Origin: Macrosoma leucophasiata
Lineage: Eukaryota; Arthropoda; Insecta; Lepidoptera; Hedylidae
Length of the DNA: 64,000 bases
Assembly (NCBI GenBank): GCA_036365455.1
Contig: JAWQUS010000026.1
Coordinates: forward strand, 10,930,001-10,994,000
Reading direction: 5' to 3'
The notes beneath the pieces are model-generated. The model was not told where the DNA came from. It saw only the letters and a program-made list of their open reading frames with translations, and made no database searches. Below, piece by piece: positions 9,746-19,087 of this stretch. A program made the translations under genes and the position numbers. The stretch's first letter is position 1; each line of letters starts with the position of its first letter.

Positions 9746-9918
9746 CATGTACGGCTCTGTAATTTCCGGCACAGAGGTATGACACCTTAGGCCTCAGGAG
9801 TGGTAACTCATCTCCATTTCGACCTTGGTCTTTGTGTGGGTGTCTATAGGCTGCAGTCATCACTTAACATCAATGTGAACTACATGCTCATTTGCCACTT
9901 CCATAACATAAAAAAAAC
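9746..9918 (+). repeat. Family A, sub-type a, 5'-truncated
   Basis: Starts at ATGTACGGCTCTGTAATTTC and has an intact 3' end (CATAACATAAAAAAAC). Confidence 0.85.
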
Positions 9919-9973
9919 AATTCTTGTAATCCCAAATTATAAATAAACTCTTTGATTTTGCTTCATATCTAAA

Positions 9974-10086
9974 TACTGCTGGTAGGGCTCTTGTGGCAGT
10001 GTTCAGGGGGAGAGGCAACGCCGCAATATCTTATCTATTTACGACTAAGTGGTAATGTTTCGCGGTCTCGTGTCCCTATCAGGTAG
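9974..10086 (+). repeat. Divergent family A 5' part
   Basis: ACTGCTGGTAGGGCTC, then GAGGCAACGCCGCAATATCT, then TAAGTGGTAATGTTTCGC. This is an old relative of family A truncated in the middle. Confidence 0.5.
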
Positions 10087-10180
10087 CAGGATCCATTATT
10101 TCTGTTACGAAGATAAAAACGTATTTAAGGCTAAGGAATTGCGATGCGCATTGAAATATTTGATTTGAATGTTCATGTAT

Positions 10181-10461
10181 TTTTTTTTTACGTAATGGAA
10201 GTGGTAAACAAGCATGCAGTTCCGTTGATGTTAAGTGATGACTACAGCCTATAGACACCCACACAAAGACCAAGGTCAAAATGCAGATGCGTTACCACTC
10301 CTGAGGCCTAAGATGTGATGCCTCTGTGCCAGAAATTACAGGGCCGTATATTACCACTTAACCGGAACACGATAGTGCTGAACACTACCATTTACCGGCA
10401 AGTATATTAGGTAATGCGGTGGTACCTACGCCCGCGAGCTCCGTCACTGGAGCTCTACCAA
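10181..10461 (-). repeat. Family A, sub-type a, near full length
   Basis: Inverted copy from TTTTTTTTTACGTAATGGAA to CACTGGAGCTCTACCA. Confidence 0.85.
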
Positions 10462-10526
10462 TGTTTGTACATAGACTGCAAAATCTATGTGAAATGCAAG
10501 CTTCATTGATTTTTTCATGACATTCT

Positions 10527-10738
10527 ACTAGTGGTAAATTTCAAGTGTAGGAGCTAATTTATTTACAACTAAATGGTAGTGTTTAGCACTATCGTGTTCC
10601 GTTTGGATGGTAATGTATGCCCCCGTAATAAGTATCACAGAGACATACCTAATAACTAAGGTCTCAGGGGTGGCAACGTATCTGCATTTTGATCTCTGAT
10701 GACCTTGATTTTTGTGTGGGTGTCTATAGGCTGCAGCA
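10527..10738 (+). repeat. Family A, sub-type b, 3'-truncated with internal deletion
   Basis: Runs from CTAGTGGTAAATTTCAAGTG to TCTATAGGCTGCAG. The GGGCGTAGGCACCACC block is missing. Confidence 0.75.
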
Positions 10739-10976
10739 TAGAGCAACACGGGCCATCTGCCGCAGCGGACCGGAGGGTAGTAGCCATATGCAGGATTTCC
10801 CCCCTGTCAAAGTGCAAGCCCAAGTAGACCTTTGCCTCTCGCCTAAATGTGTGCGTGAAATCGTTTATGTATTTTGTTAAAGTCAAGGTGTGAGTTTCGT
10901 AGTAATAGACGATTTTTGTAGTGTGTGTTGTATTTCCCTCCGCAAAAAATGACAGACTGTTTTTCATCGGTAATCT
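10739..10976. other. Unclassified, slightly GC-richer stretch
   Basis: Contains GCCGCAGCGGACCGGAGGGT and CAAGCCCAAGTAGACCTTTG. It is not similar to any other part of the window that I could spot. Short reading frames on both strands are not convincing. Confidence 0.35.
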
Positions 10977-11505
10977 ATACTATACTTACTAATATCACAG
11001 TCTAAAGAAAACGAACGTATTATAAAGCTGAAGAGTTTGTTTGTTTGGTTGAACGCACTAATCTAAGGAACTACTGGTCCGATTCGAATATTTTTTTCAT
11101 TGTTAGATAGCCCATTTATTGAGAGAGGGTTTAGGCTATATAACATCAAGCTTTTTTACTGGTGGTAGAGCTCCAGTGACGGAGCTCGCGGGCGTAGGCA
11201 CCACCGCATTACCTAATATACTTGCCGCTAAATGGTAGTGTTCAGCACTATCGTGTTCCGGTCAGGTGGTAATGTACGGCCCTGTAATTTCCGGCACAGA
11301 GGCATAACACCTTGAGCCTCAGGAGTGGTAACGCATCTGCATTTTTACCTCTGGTCATTGTGTGGGTGTCTATAGGCTGCAGTCGTCACTTAACATCAAT
11401 GTGAACTGTATGCTTGCTTGCCACTTTTCAAACATAAAAAAAAAAGCTTAGAAGAATAGAAGAGGGTAGGTAACATTGTACCCGCGCGAAGCCGGAACGG
11501 GCCTC
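10977..11505 (+). repeat. F-type repeat interrupted by a family A insertion
   Basis: The left part (AAGCTGAAGAGTTTGTTTGT, TAGATAGCCCATTTATTGAG) and right part (TAGAAGAGGGTAGGTAAC, ACCCGCGCGAAGCCGGAACG) together form one F/S-type copy, comparable to 58332-58500. It is split by family A at 11157-11443. AAGCTT occurs at both junctions (11148-11153 and 11444-11449). Confidence 0.7.
11157..11443 (+). repeat. Family A, sub-type a, full length, inserted in F
   Basis: Full copy from TACTGGTGGTAGAGCTCCAG to ACATAAAAAAAAA, flanked by the AAGCTT repeat. It defines both ends of family A. Confidence 0.9.
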
Positions 11506-11549
11506 TAGTATGGCTACTCCCCTCCGGTCCACCGCGTACGGTGGGCCGA

Positions 11550-11760
11550 GCTCTATGGGCTGCAATTATCACTTAGCCTGGGCTGCACCACGACTTTTGT
11601 TAAATTCATTGTAACATTACACATCCTGCTCTAACTTTAACAGATTTCTTATTGTTAGAAAAGGATGTGAAATGTTACAATAATTCTATTAAAAGTCGAG
11701 GTGCAACCCAGGCTTAGTATCAAAGTGAACTGCATGCATCTTTGCCATTTTGCCCGAGGA
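11550..11760 (+). repeat. Family A fragment split by MITE R
   Basis: The left part GGGCTGCAATTATCACTTA and right part TTAGTATCAAAGTGAACTGC are adjacent segments of family A. They are separated by 138 bp (11576-11713) of inverted-repeat element R. Confidence 0.7.
11576..11713. mobile_element. MITE R, Harbinger-like, TTA target duplication
   Basis: A 138-bp element with inverted termini of about 55 bp: left GCCTGGGCTGCACCACGACT, right AAGTCGAGGTGCAACCCAGGC. It is flanked by the direct repeat TTA (11573-11575 and 11714-11716). Host sequence on both sides is continuous family A, so the empty site can be inferred. A 3-bp TTA/TAA duplication is typical of PIF/Harbinger MITEs; the class is inferred from this alone. 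No coding capacity. Confidence 0.75.
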
Positions 11761-11769
11761 CTGAATCCT

Positions 11770-11920
11770 CGGGCCGGGACAAATATTTGAATGGCCTGAA
11801 GATATTTCGGGATTGGGTGGTTGGGTGTGTGTTGTGTGAGTACAATTGCACCCACGACAAATTTTTACCCGGTATGGGGCTGTGAGTGTAAGATTATTAT
11901 TTTATTGATGTATTACTTGG
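11770..11920 (+). repeat. SINE G fragment
   Basis: GGGCCGGGACAAATATTTGA, GGCCTGAAGATATTTCGGG and GGGGCTGTGAGTGTAAG match the 3' body of SINE G. The tRNA-like head is missing apart from a few bases. Confidence 0.7.
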
Positions 11921-12295
11921 CATCATTTTATTGTATGGATATTGAAAATAAAACATCAACACACACAACATTTAAATTAAAACAAATCATCACAACAACA
12001 ATAACACACAATTTTTAAATATCGATGTTAATAATTCTTAAATCAAATTTTGCAAGGCTTCATGATTTGAGTAGCAATAACTACAAAGGCAATTTATGTC
12101 AGATTTTAAGAGTGGAAAACCATTTTATGCTATTAGTTTTTATGTAGATTCTATGTCGATGGTCTGTATTATTCAAACAAACACATAACATAGAACAAAA
12201 GGTTCCGGTGCGAAACTTGAATCCGCGACTTCTCTTAGTTAAAAACCACTCAGTTACCAATTACATTACTAAATATATATAAAGTTGGCTCATTA
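11921..12295. other. No recognised feature
   Basis: AT-rich spacer. A B-box-like string (GTGCGAAACTTGAATCC) near 12,210 is isolated and not a tRNA. Confidence 0.45.
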
Positions 12296-12303
12296 TAGAA
12301 TCA

Positions 12304-12601
12304 CTCAAACTAACTGCCTCAATAGCCTAGTGGTATCAGGCCACTACTACTACACTGGAGGTTCTGGGTTCGATTCCCGGGTCGCGGGCTATCAGAGATA
12401 ACGGTTTATAAATCTTTTAACTCTGGTTCTATTGGGAGTTTTCCATTTTATGGAAGTTTCCCAGGCTCGCCACTTGTAACATGGGCCAAAAACGTAGCCG
12501 GCGAATTGTGGGTGTTTGCATGTATGCTTGAGTGCATGCATTTACCTCTGCTTACCCCTTCGGGGATTACGGGCGTGAAGTTACGTTATTGTAGAATCAT
12601 C
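12304..12601 (+). repeat. tRNA-derived SINE B, full length, with 8-bp TSD
   Basis: A-box-like AATAGCCTAGTGGTATCAGG and B box GGGTTCGATTCCCGGG sit at the head. The body runs to CTTCGGGGATTACGGGCG and TGAAGTTACG. TAGAATCA is found on both sides (12296-12303 and 12602-12609), marking the insertion. This copy best shows the family's structure. Confidence 0.9.
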
Positions 12602-12739
12602 TTACGCTAAATAAATCATGAGAAATTTATTCATTGTTGTATTTTAAATTTCTATTTTATTTTTTATTTCCAAGGTTAGTGAAATTAAATTGCTTTGTTC
12701 CAACCAAACCTTTTCAGGTTCCTCTTTTTCATGTTATTA

Positions 12740-12972
12740 AGTGACAAAAAAGGAAACAGTTCACATTGATGGTAAGTTAAACTGTAGCCTTTTAACATCT
12801 ACACAAACCTGAGATTTCAAAGTAGATGCGTTGCCACCACCGAGGCATAAGTTGGTATGCCTCTTTGCCGTACTTTGTCACTTGACCGGAATTCAATGGC
12901 GCTGAACACTACCATTCAGCAGCAGGTAAATTAGATAATGCGGCGGAGTCTATGCCCTCAAGCTTCGTTATT
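12740..12972 (-). repeat. Divergent family A
   Basis: GGAAACAGTTCACATTGATGG, AAAGTAGATGCGTTGCCACC and CTGAACACTACCATTCAGC are recognisable in reverse orientation. It is an old copy lacking the 5' terminus. Confidence 0.6.
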
Positions 12973-13177
12973 TGATCTCTAGGTACATACGTCACACGTA
13001 TAGACATCATACGTCGTCTTTTACAACCAGTAAAAAACGACATATGATGTCATTGTCGGGGCATCGCGGTATACGACGACCCGGTTGGTCCAGCGGTGTG
13101 AGTTGACCGTTAGATTCGAAGGGTCGTGGGTTCGATCCCCGCACCGGGACAAATATTTGTATGGCCTACAGATATTT

Positions 13178-14104
13178 TTTCAATACTCAATACTCAATAC
13201 TTTATTGCACCATAATGTACCTACAACATTAGGATTATGGACCCTGTTGGGCACCGCAATGTAGGAGAGAGGATGATTTATACTCAATTAAATACCTAGT
13301 ATTTTAACATATACAGACCTACATTATTTATCTCTCGTCAGCACGGGGTCCAATTTGAACCCCGGACCTTTGTCAGGCTTGCGCGGGGACATGGGGGGTC
13401 CAACACGTAGAGGCCTTTTCGAGAATTTTGATCTACTTTGTAATGGGTTATATTCGGCGGGACCTCTCTCTAACTGCATCAATAGTTAATACAGACACAG
13501 ACAGACCCCGCAGAATATAATGGGACTATTGTAATGAAAAGTGATTTGCCAAACTTTGGGCTATGTGGGTGAACTGGGGGGACTAGCTGGCTGGGCCTAT
13601 GGAGTGAGATCCGGCACCTGCCTATATTCAACATCTCACATTATCGAATCCTACTTTAGGCAGGTGGTGACTCGCCTCTCCTTGGTGGGCCCCCCAAACA
13701 GCCAACCCGATGGTCGACAGGGGGCAACACTGTTGAGAGAGGCTGGGGGTGTCGAGAGGTGTGGCCCCGGTTTCACCATCACGAGCGAGTAATCTCGAGC
13801 TCGGAGCGGGCTTCCCCGCTATTATGCCTTTAGACACTTCCACCCCCGAGTGTATGGCTCTTTCAGAAATTTAGACAACAGCCTATTATCTAAATTTCTG
13901 CAAATGCCATACCATAATTATTACTATAATTTATTAATATTTTAATTTAATTTTACTTTGTACTTATATCTTTTTCTTCAAAGAATTCATTAATGCTGTA
14001 ATAGGATTTATTTAATAAAATTTTCTTTAATTTGGTCAAAAATGTTTTATCATTATCTAAGTTTTTTAATTTTTCAGGTAGATGGTTGTATATTTTAATG
14101 GACG
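13178..14104 (-). pseudogene. LINE 3' end (ORF2 C-terminus and tail), interrupted by H
   Basis: The minus strand of 13,960-14,104 encodes KIYNHLPEKLKNLDNDKTFL and NKSYYSINEFF followed by a stop. This is a C-terminus typical of some Jockey/CR1-like ORF2 proteins, just after the RT. A short 3' UTR follows. The 3' end is AATAAAGTATTGAGTATTGA, a 7-bp microsatellite-type tail (on the plus strand the CAATACTCAATACTCAATAC run at 13180). RT motifs are absent because of 5' truncation. Element H sits within the UTR. Confidence 0.7.
13331..13912 (+). repeat. Element H, copy 1 (582 bp, terminal hairpin)
   Basis: This is 582 bp from TCTCTCGTCAGCACGGGGTC to a 61-nt terminal inverted structure (GTATGGCTCTT... 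to ...AAATGCCATAC, arms containing CAGAAATTTAGA and TCTAAATTTCTG). A second copy of exactly the same length lies inverted at 29438-30019, with about seven or eight substitutions that I could spot. It contains an 83-codon plus-strand frame and a 71-codon minus-strand frame; both are identical between copies, but neither resembles a known protein. The flanks differ completely between copies, so this is a discrete mobile unit. Its class is unknown: it lacks a poly(A) tail, matching ends and an obvious TSD. Confidence 0.8.
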
Positions 14105-14225
14105 TTATTTGTTTCGGGTCTGGGTGTTTGTGTATGTGTTGTTTGTATAATATATAACGGCACCCACAATACAGGTTTATACCTACTGTGGGTCTGTGAG
14201 TGTAAGCGTATTTTATTTTATTTAT

Positions 14226-15592
14226 TTATATACCTATAGGTAGCCTCGCGGCTAATGTTTAATGCACCCGTGCGAAGCCGGTCCGAACCGCTAGTGAATT
14301 CTAAAATACGCTACTTACTTTGTGGCCCCAAGAAGGGTGCGCACGTCGCGGCATCGTCTACATCGGTGCGACGTAGCAGCAGTGCCGCGTAGACCTCTAC
14401 ACAGATGCTACGCGTCTAGCCGCTACGATACGTCGTTCGTCGCGCGTAGTGTGTGTATTACGTTCGTATCACGTGTAGTGTGATTTCCGTGACTGTTTGT
14501 TTTTGTGGGTTGTACCAGATTGTACCAGATTTTTAGATTGAGGTAATTAGTTGCTAAATTAATATATTTAGGTTAAGTGAAGCTTTATTTTATAATTAAA
14601 GTAGGAAAATCATTATTATTAAAATTAATTTATTATTTCCTCATTTTGTGTGGCGTTTAGGTGGTTTTCTATTTTTCAATTAAGTTTTTTTTATTGATTT
14701 TTTTTTTCAATATGTTTACGAATATTAGAATCGACCGTTTATAATACTTTAAAGAAAACAATATTATTTCGTTTGAAATATATGTATTTTAATAATCGAT
14801 TCAAATATAAATCACACTTTTAACGAGTTATAACTGCTATACATGTTATACTTCTCATAGTATTTCCTGATTTTAATTTTGGTTTTAAATTTATCGACGA
14901 GGATTGAACTTTTTAAAAGTTTATGCCGGTGCCTATTGCGCCCTTAAATTTTGTTAAAAAAATCAATGAACTTTTTTTTAATTGTTTTTTTTTTAACCCT
15001 TAACATATTTAAATTTAGAATTTGAGAACTAGTCACATACATTTGTAAAGAAAAGAACAAATATTACATTTTTAGATTTCTATACATGTACTTGGATTGG
15101 AGGTACTTAAAAAGATTACTCTCTTTTTATCGATGAATTGACATTTTAATGTTCAGTATAAGACGAATCTTGAGTTTTTTAGTAGCTGTTTCAAAATCAA
15201 AATTAAATGATACCTAAAAGTAATGTTTAAATAGAGTAGTAAAAAAATTCTACGTGAAAAAGTGGTGTAAAAAAGAAGAAATGAAATACTTGAACAATTT
15301 GTTTCCATTCTTTGCCGCTTTCGAAAGCAGGGTTATGATTATGTAAATAAATATTGATATGCCATCAAAAGATCGTCACACTGTTAATAGTTAACTATAT
15401 ATAATATTTACCAATAACTTTATATACAAAACTCTAATTAAAGTGAAAACGTAAATATTTTAATAATTTTCTCATACTGACTCAAGTAACTCAGATAATT
15501 GATACATTTGAGTATTCCTAATCACATCTTTACTGCATACATTCTTCAAATAGATTTAAGATGCCTTCATATAAAATCGGATAGCATTTTGG
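14226..15592. other. Unclassified region with a CpG-rich patch
   Basis: A short CpG-rich segment (about 14,330-14,475, with GCGCACGTCGCGGCATCG and ACGTCGTTCGTCGCGCG) is followed by more than 1 kb of very AT-rich DNA. I recognise no exon, repeat ends or RNA. The CpG-rich patch could be a promoter or an old repeat. Confidence 0.4.
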
Positions 15593-15806
15593 CACAGTAC
15601 AAATATGAACAGTATGGAAACTACGTACAAAACGTTCGAAATGGCACACTAACACAAACATGCGCATCGACGCTCAGTGTAGCGAGTGAATCAGTACTGC
15701 TGCACCGCGAGAACCGCTTAGAGGCCTCGTTGATGCGCATGTTTGTGTGAGTGTGACGTTTCAAGGTTTTGTACATAGTTTCCACACTGTTCATATTTGC
15801 ATTGTG
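15593..15806. mobile_element. Foldback MITE M, copy 1
   Basis: A 214-bp near-palindrome. The left arm is CACAGTACAAATATGAACAG...ACAAACATGCGCATCGACG and the right arm its reverse complement (...GATGCGCATGTTTGTGTGAG...CTGTTCATATTTGCATTGTG). The arms are about 83 bp with around ten or more mismatches. A second copy is at 59451-59632. No coding potential. Confidence 0.85.
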
Positions 15807-15982
15807 ATGGTCTCTAACCTACTTTTGCAGTATGTCAGAGTGGTGACCTATTTAATTCCCTACAGTAATAATTTTATATCATTACTCAGTAATGGATTAT
15901 GAATAGATTTAAATAATACACGATTGCAATCAAGACTCTGTCCAAGTCAATTTCTCAATTTGTAAGACTAAAAATTTGTAAG

Positions 15983-16062
15983 GCCTCCGCCTCAAAAAAG
16001 GGAGAGACTCGTGTCTAGCAGTGGGACGTATCAGGGGTTGCCATTATTATTATTAATAATAT
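15983..16062 (+). repeat. 5S-like SINE E, 3' end only
   Basis: AAGGCCTCCGCCTCAAAAAA, GGGAGAGACTCGTGTCTAGC, AGTGGGACGTATCAGGGGTT and a CCATTATTATTATTAAT tail match the E family 3' end. The copy is 5'-truncated. Confidence 0.75.
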
Positions 16063-16195
16063 AATAATAAAATACGCTCACACTCACAGCCCCACAGTAG
16101 GTATAAACCTGTGTCGTGGGTGCCGTTGTACACATACACAAACACCCAGACCCGAAACAAATATCTGTAGGCCATACAAATATTGACCTGATTAA
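16063..16195 (-). repeat. SINE G body fragment
   Basis: Reverse of the G body: TACGCTCACACTCACAGCCC, CACCCAGACCCGAAACAAAT and ATCTGTAGGCCATACAAATA in unbroken order. This shows what the interrupted copy at 13077-14225 looked like before insertion. Confidence 0.8.
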
Positions 16196-16300
16196 AATTA
16201 CGTTATCACAATTTAAGAAAATACAGCAAGATAACACAACACATTTTTAAAAGAACTCGTGTAAATTTTTAATTAACAAAACCAAATATAAAGAAAAAAA

Positions 16301-16604
16301 ACGTAACTTTACGCGTGTAATCCCCGAAGGGGTAGGCAGAGGTAAAATGCATGCATTCAAGCATACATGCAAACACTCACGATTCGCCGGTTACGTTTTT
16401 GGCCCATGTAACAGGTGGCGAGCCTGTTGACATCTCCGGGCACATTACCAAACTTCGAGGTACTGGGAAATTCCCAGAAAATGGAAAAATCCCAATGGAA
16501 CCAGAGATAAAGGACTTTGCACCATTATCTCTGATAACCACCTACCCGGGAATCGAACCCTCAGCGTAGTAGTAGTGGCCTGCTACCACTTGGCTACAGA
16601 GGCA
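16301..16604 (-). repeat. tRNA-derived SINE B, full length
   Basis: Reverse copy from ACGTAACTTTACGCGTGTAA to CTACCACTTGGCTACAGAGGC, with B-box remnant GGGAATCGAACCC. Confidence 0.85.
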
Positions 16605-16892
16605 AGAACAAAATCATTGTTGCAATTTGTTAAAATTTTGGTAAGTTTATTAATGTGATTCATTAGCAAATAACATTATTCTCAGTCATCTAAATACCAC
16701 GTAAATAGGAAATACCGTATGCTATTTTTAAACACCATTTCATTACCAGACCAATGGCAATAATAATAAAACTATCAATAGACGGAATTGAGGAAATTGT
16801 ATTCTTTTCCTCACGATAGCCTTGACTGTTAAGTATAATTACTCATCAAGGAGGATAGACGACGTAATATGTAAAACGAGTAAGTAATGGAT

Positions 16893-17478
16893 TATTGATA
16901 TAGTCATCTAAAATGTTAAAGGCCAATCAATTTTTGACTGAATGCCACTTAATCTTCTGCGGAAATGGATTTAATTTAGTCTGCGCTATTTCAAACGGAG
17001 TAACCAGAATATTTCAGTACCTAATATACTAGCCGCTAAATGGAAGTGTTCAGCACTACCGTGTTCCGGTCAGGTGATAATGTACGGCGCTGCAATTTCC
17101 GGCACAGAGAGGCATAACACCTTAGGCCGCAGGAGTGGTAACGCATCTGCATTTTGACCTTGGTTTTTGTGTGGGTGTCTATAGGCTGCAGTCATCACTT
17201 AACATCAATGTGAACTGTATGCTTGTTTGCCACTTCCATTACATAAAAAATATATATGGAGACCAGTAGTGCTACAGCAGCACTACAGCGGCAGCACTGC
17301 TGCGTGCTGCTGTGTTCGGAATCGTACCTTAATAGAAATAAGTACTGCGTTACTGACTTACTCATCAAAAATGTTTAAGGACAAACAATTTTCGACTGAA
17401 TGCTACTTAGTCTTGTGCGGAAATGGTTTTAATGTAGTCTGTGCTATTTCAAACGGAGTTACCAGAATATTTCATAAC
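16893..17478. repeat. Direct duplication flanking a family A copy
   Basis: The sequences at about 16,895-17,008 and 17,360-17,473 are about 85% identical. They share GACTGAATGC, TGCGGAAATGG, TATTTCAAACGGAGT and ACCAGAATATTTCA. Between them lie family A (17016-17249) and about 100 bp of other sequence. Confidence 0.7.
17016..17249 (+). repeat. Family A, sub-type a, 5'-truncated
   Basis: Runs from CCTAATATACTAGCCGCTAA to ATTACATAAAAAAT. 3' end intact. Confidence 0.85.
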
Positions 17479-17666
17479 AAATAATTGACGATTTAATTTT
17501 ATGAACGGATATGACTGTTTACATAAAGTATCTATGTACCTAATGCTGAAATATGAAACATTATTTCAAATATAACATTAGGTATAAGATTTTTGATTGA
17601 TTCTCTAACGATTCGATTCTATAAAGGACATACAGACAAATTTTCATTTTCATTTTTACATATAAC

Positions 17667-17965
17667 TAGCTGACCCGGCAAACTTCGTATTGCCCCAGAA
17701 TGAAATAATGTGTCAAAGGTTTGATATATACGGACTATTTGTATGGGAAAATGAAATTGTTTTTACTATTTCTCTTCAATTTCTTTACATTTTCTTACCT
17801 TTTAAATCATTCAAAACCAAAATTAGCCAAATCAGTTCTAAAGCTTTTCTAAAGCTTTTCTTTTTATAGCCAAATCAGTTCTAAAGCTTTTCTAAAGCTT
17901 TTCTCGCTAAAACTCGAGACGGCCAAACGGCCGATCTCGAGTTTTAGCGAGACTAACGAACAACA
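17667..17965 (+). repeat. F-type repeat, long copy
   Basis: Begins ACTAGCTGACCCGGCAAACT, then TCGTATTGCCCCAGAATGAA and GACTATTTGTATGGGAAAAT, and ends near GTTTTAGCGAGACTAACGAA. A small internal duplication (AGTTCTAAAGCTTTTCTAAA) is present. This copy shows the uninterrupted site into which SINE E inserted at 51818. Confidence 0.75.
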
Positions 17966-18352
17966 ATTGTTTTTTTTTGTATATACATATTAGATAAAAA
18001 AAATATCACTCACTTTTTTTTAAATAGGTAATAAATTGTACGTTATAACTCTTTTACTTCTTTTACTCATTTAATCTAGATTCAAATCATGGGAGGTGAA
18101 TGTGAAAATTCAATCGCTAATTCAAATTATTCGAACTGATAAGAAACACGAAAAGAAAGGCCACTTTGTCGAAAATTGGTGGTGGTGGAGCTCCAGGAGC
18201 TCTACCACTACGTCGTTTCGTAGTTTAATTTTATTTGTGGTATATTGGATTGTTACCATAAAGAAATATAACTTCTTACGTGCGTACATACATTGCATAT
18301 TTTTCATTTTTTTTGTTATAGTTCATTTTTTTTTAAAACAGTTTTTTCATAA

Positions 18353-18719
18353 TAATGGCAACCCATTATACGTCCCACTGCTGGGCACGAGTCTCTCCCC
18401 TTTTTGGGGGGAGGCCTGGCGCTTACTCCACCACGCTGCTCCAATGCGGATTGGTGGAGGTGGGTGGGTTAGTGGCCAACCCCACTGTCGGATGTTTTCA
18501 AATCGCCCATAAGGCCTCCGAGAAGGTTTAACGACTGCTATCTATCGATAGCAACCGGGACCGACGGCTTAACGTGCCCTCCGAAGCGCGGAAACGCGCA
18601 TTTAATTTTCCACTAGCGGTCACCCATCACACTACCCGACCGCGCCCGTAGTGCTTAACCGAGCAGATCGCTTACGATCTACACCAGCCGCTGGGCCATA
18701 CGCGCTTCTTTTTTAATCT
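18353..18719 (-). repeat. 5S-like SINE E, full length, with 13-bp TSD
   Basis: The minus strand reads GAAGCGCGTATGGCCCAGCG at the head. It continues TCGGTTAAGCACTACGGGCG and GATGGGTGACCGCTAGTGG, which resembles the internal control region of 5S rRNA. The 3' end is CAGCAGTGGGACGTATAATG followed by GGTTGCCATTATT. The flanks carry AGTTTTTTCATAA on both sides (18340-18352 and 18720-18732). The element is non-coding. Confidence 0.88.
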
Positions 18720-18812
18720 AGTTTTTTCATAAATAACAACAATGATTGATGTTCCAATGACACACTTGCAAAGCGACCGAGGGTATACTCAGTTCAAATT
18801 ATAATTATTTGA

Positions 18813-19087
18813 ATATGAGGAAGGTGGCAAACAATCATGCAGCTCACATTCATGTTAAATGATGAGAGCAGTCTGTAGACATTTACAAAACACCAGAAAT
18901 CAAAATGTAGATGTGTTGCCACCCCTGCGACTTCAATTGTCATGTCTCTGTGATAGTAATTACGGGTCTATACATTACCATCTAACCGGAACATAATAGT
19001 GCTGAACACTACCATATAGCGGTAGATAAATTATTTAATAAGGTGGTGCCTACGCCCTCGAGCTCCTACACTGGATCTCTACCACCA
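18813..19087 (-). repeat. Family A, sub-type b, near full length
   Basis: From AGGAAGGTGGCAAACAATCA to TGGATCTCTACCACCAG, reversed. It carries the sub-type b signature (TGATAGTAATTACGGGTCTA). Confidence 0.8.

Larger units (their letters stand above)
13077..14225 (+). repeat. SINE G, split by a LINE insertion
   Basis: The head at 13077-13177 is tRNA-like: A box TTGGTCCAGCGGTG, B box GGGTTCGATCCCCG, and CCCGG/CCGGG acceptor-like ends. It continues as ACAAATATTTGTATGGCCTA and CAGATATTT. The remaining body (TTTCGGGTCTGGGTGTTTGT, CTACTGTGGGTCTGTGAGTG) resumes at about 14105. The uninterrupted order is seen in reverse at 16063-16195. The 927-bp insert is a LINE 3' end that itself holds element H. 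Confidence 0.8.

Noticed and set aside
13077..13150. tRNA gene candidate with good A and B boxes
   Set aside because: The anticodon arm does not pair properly and the sequence continues into the SINE G body found elsewhere, so it is a SINE head.
13541..13792. 83-codon frame conserved exactly in both H copies
   Set aside because: Identity is explained by the recent origin of the two copies. The opposite strand also has an identical frame, and no known motif is present.
13331..13912. Helitron assignment for element H
   Set aside because: The start with TC and a hairpin near the other end are suggestive, but the 61-nt hairpin is too long, there is no consistent CTRR end, and the flanks are not A/T in both copies.
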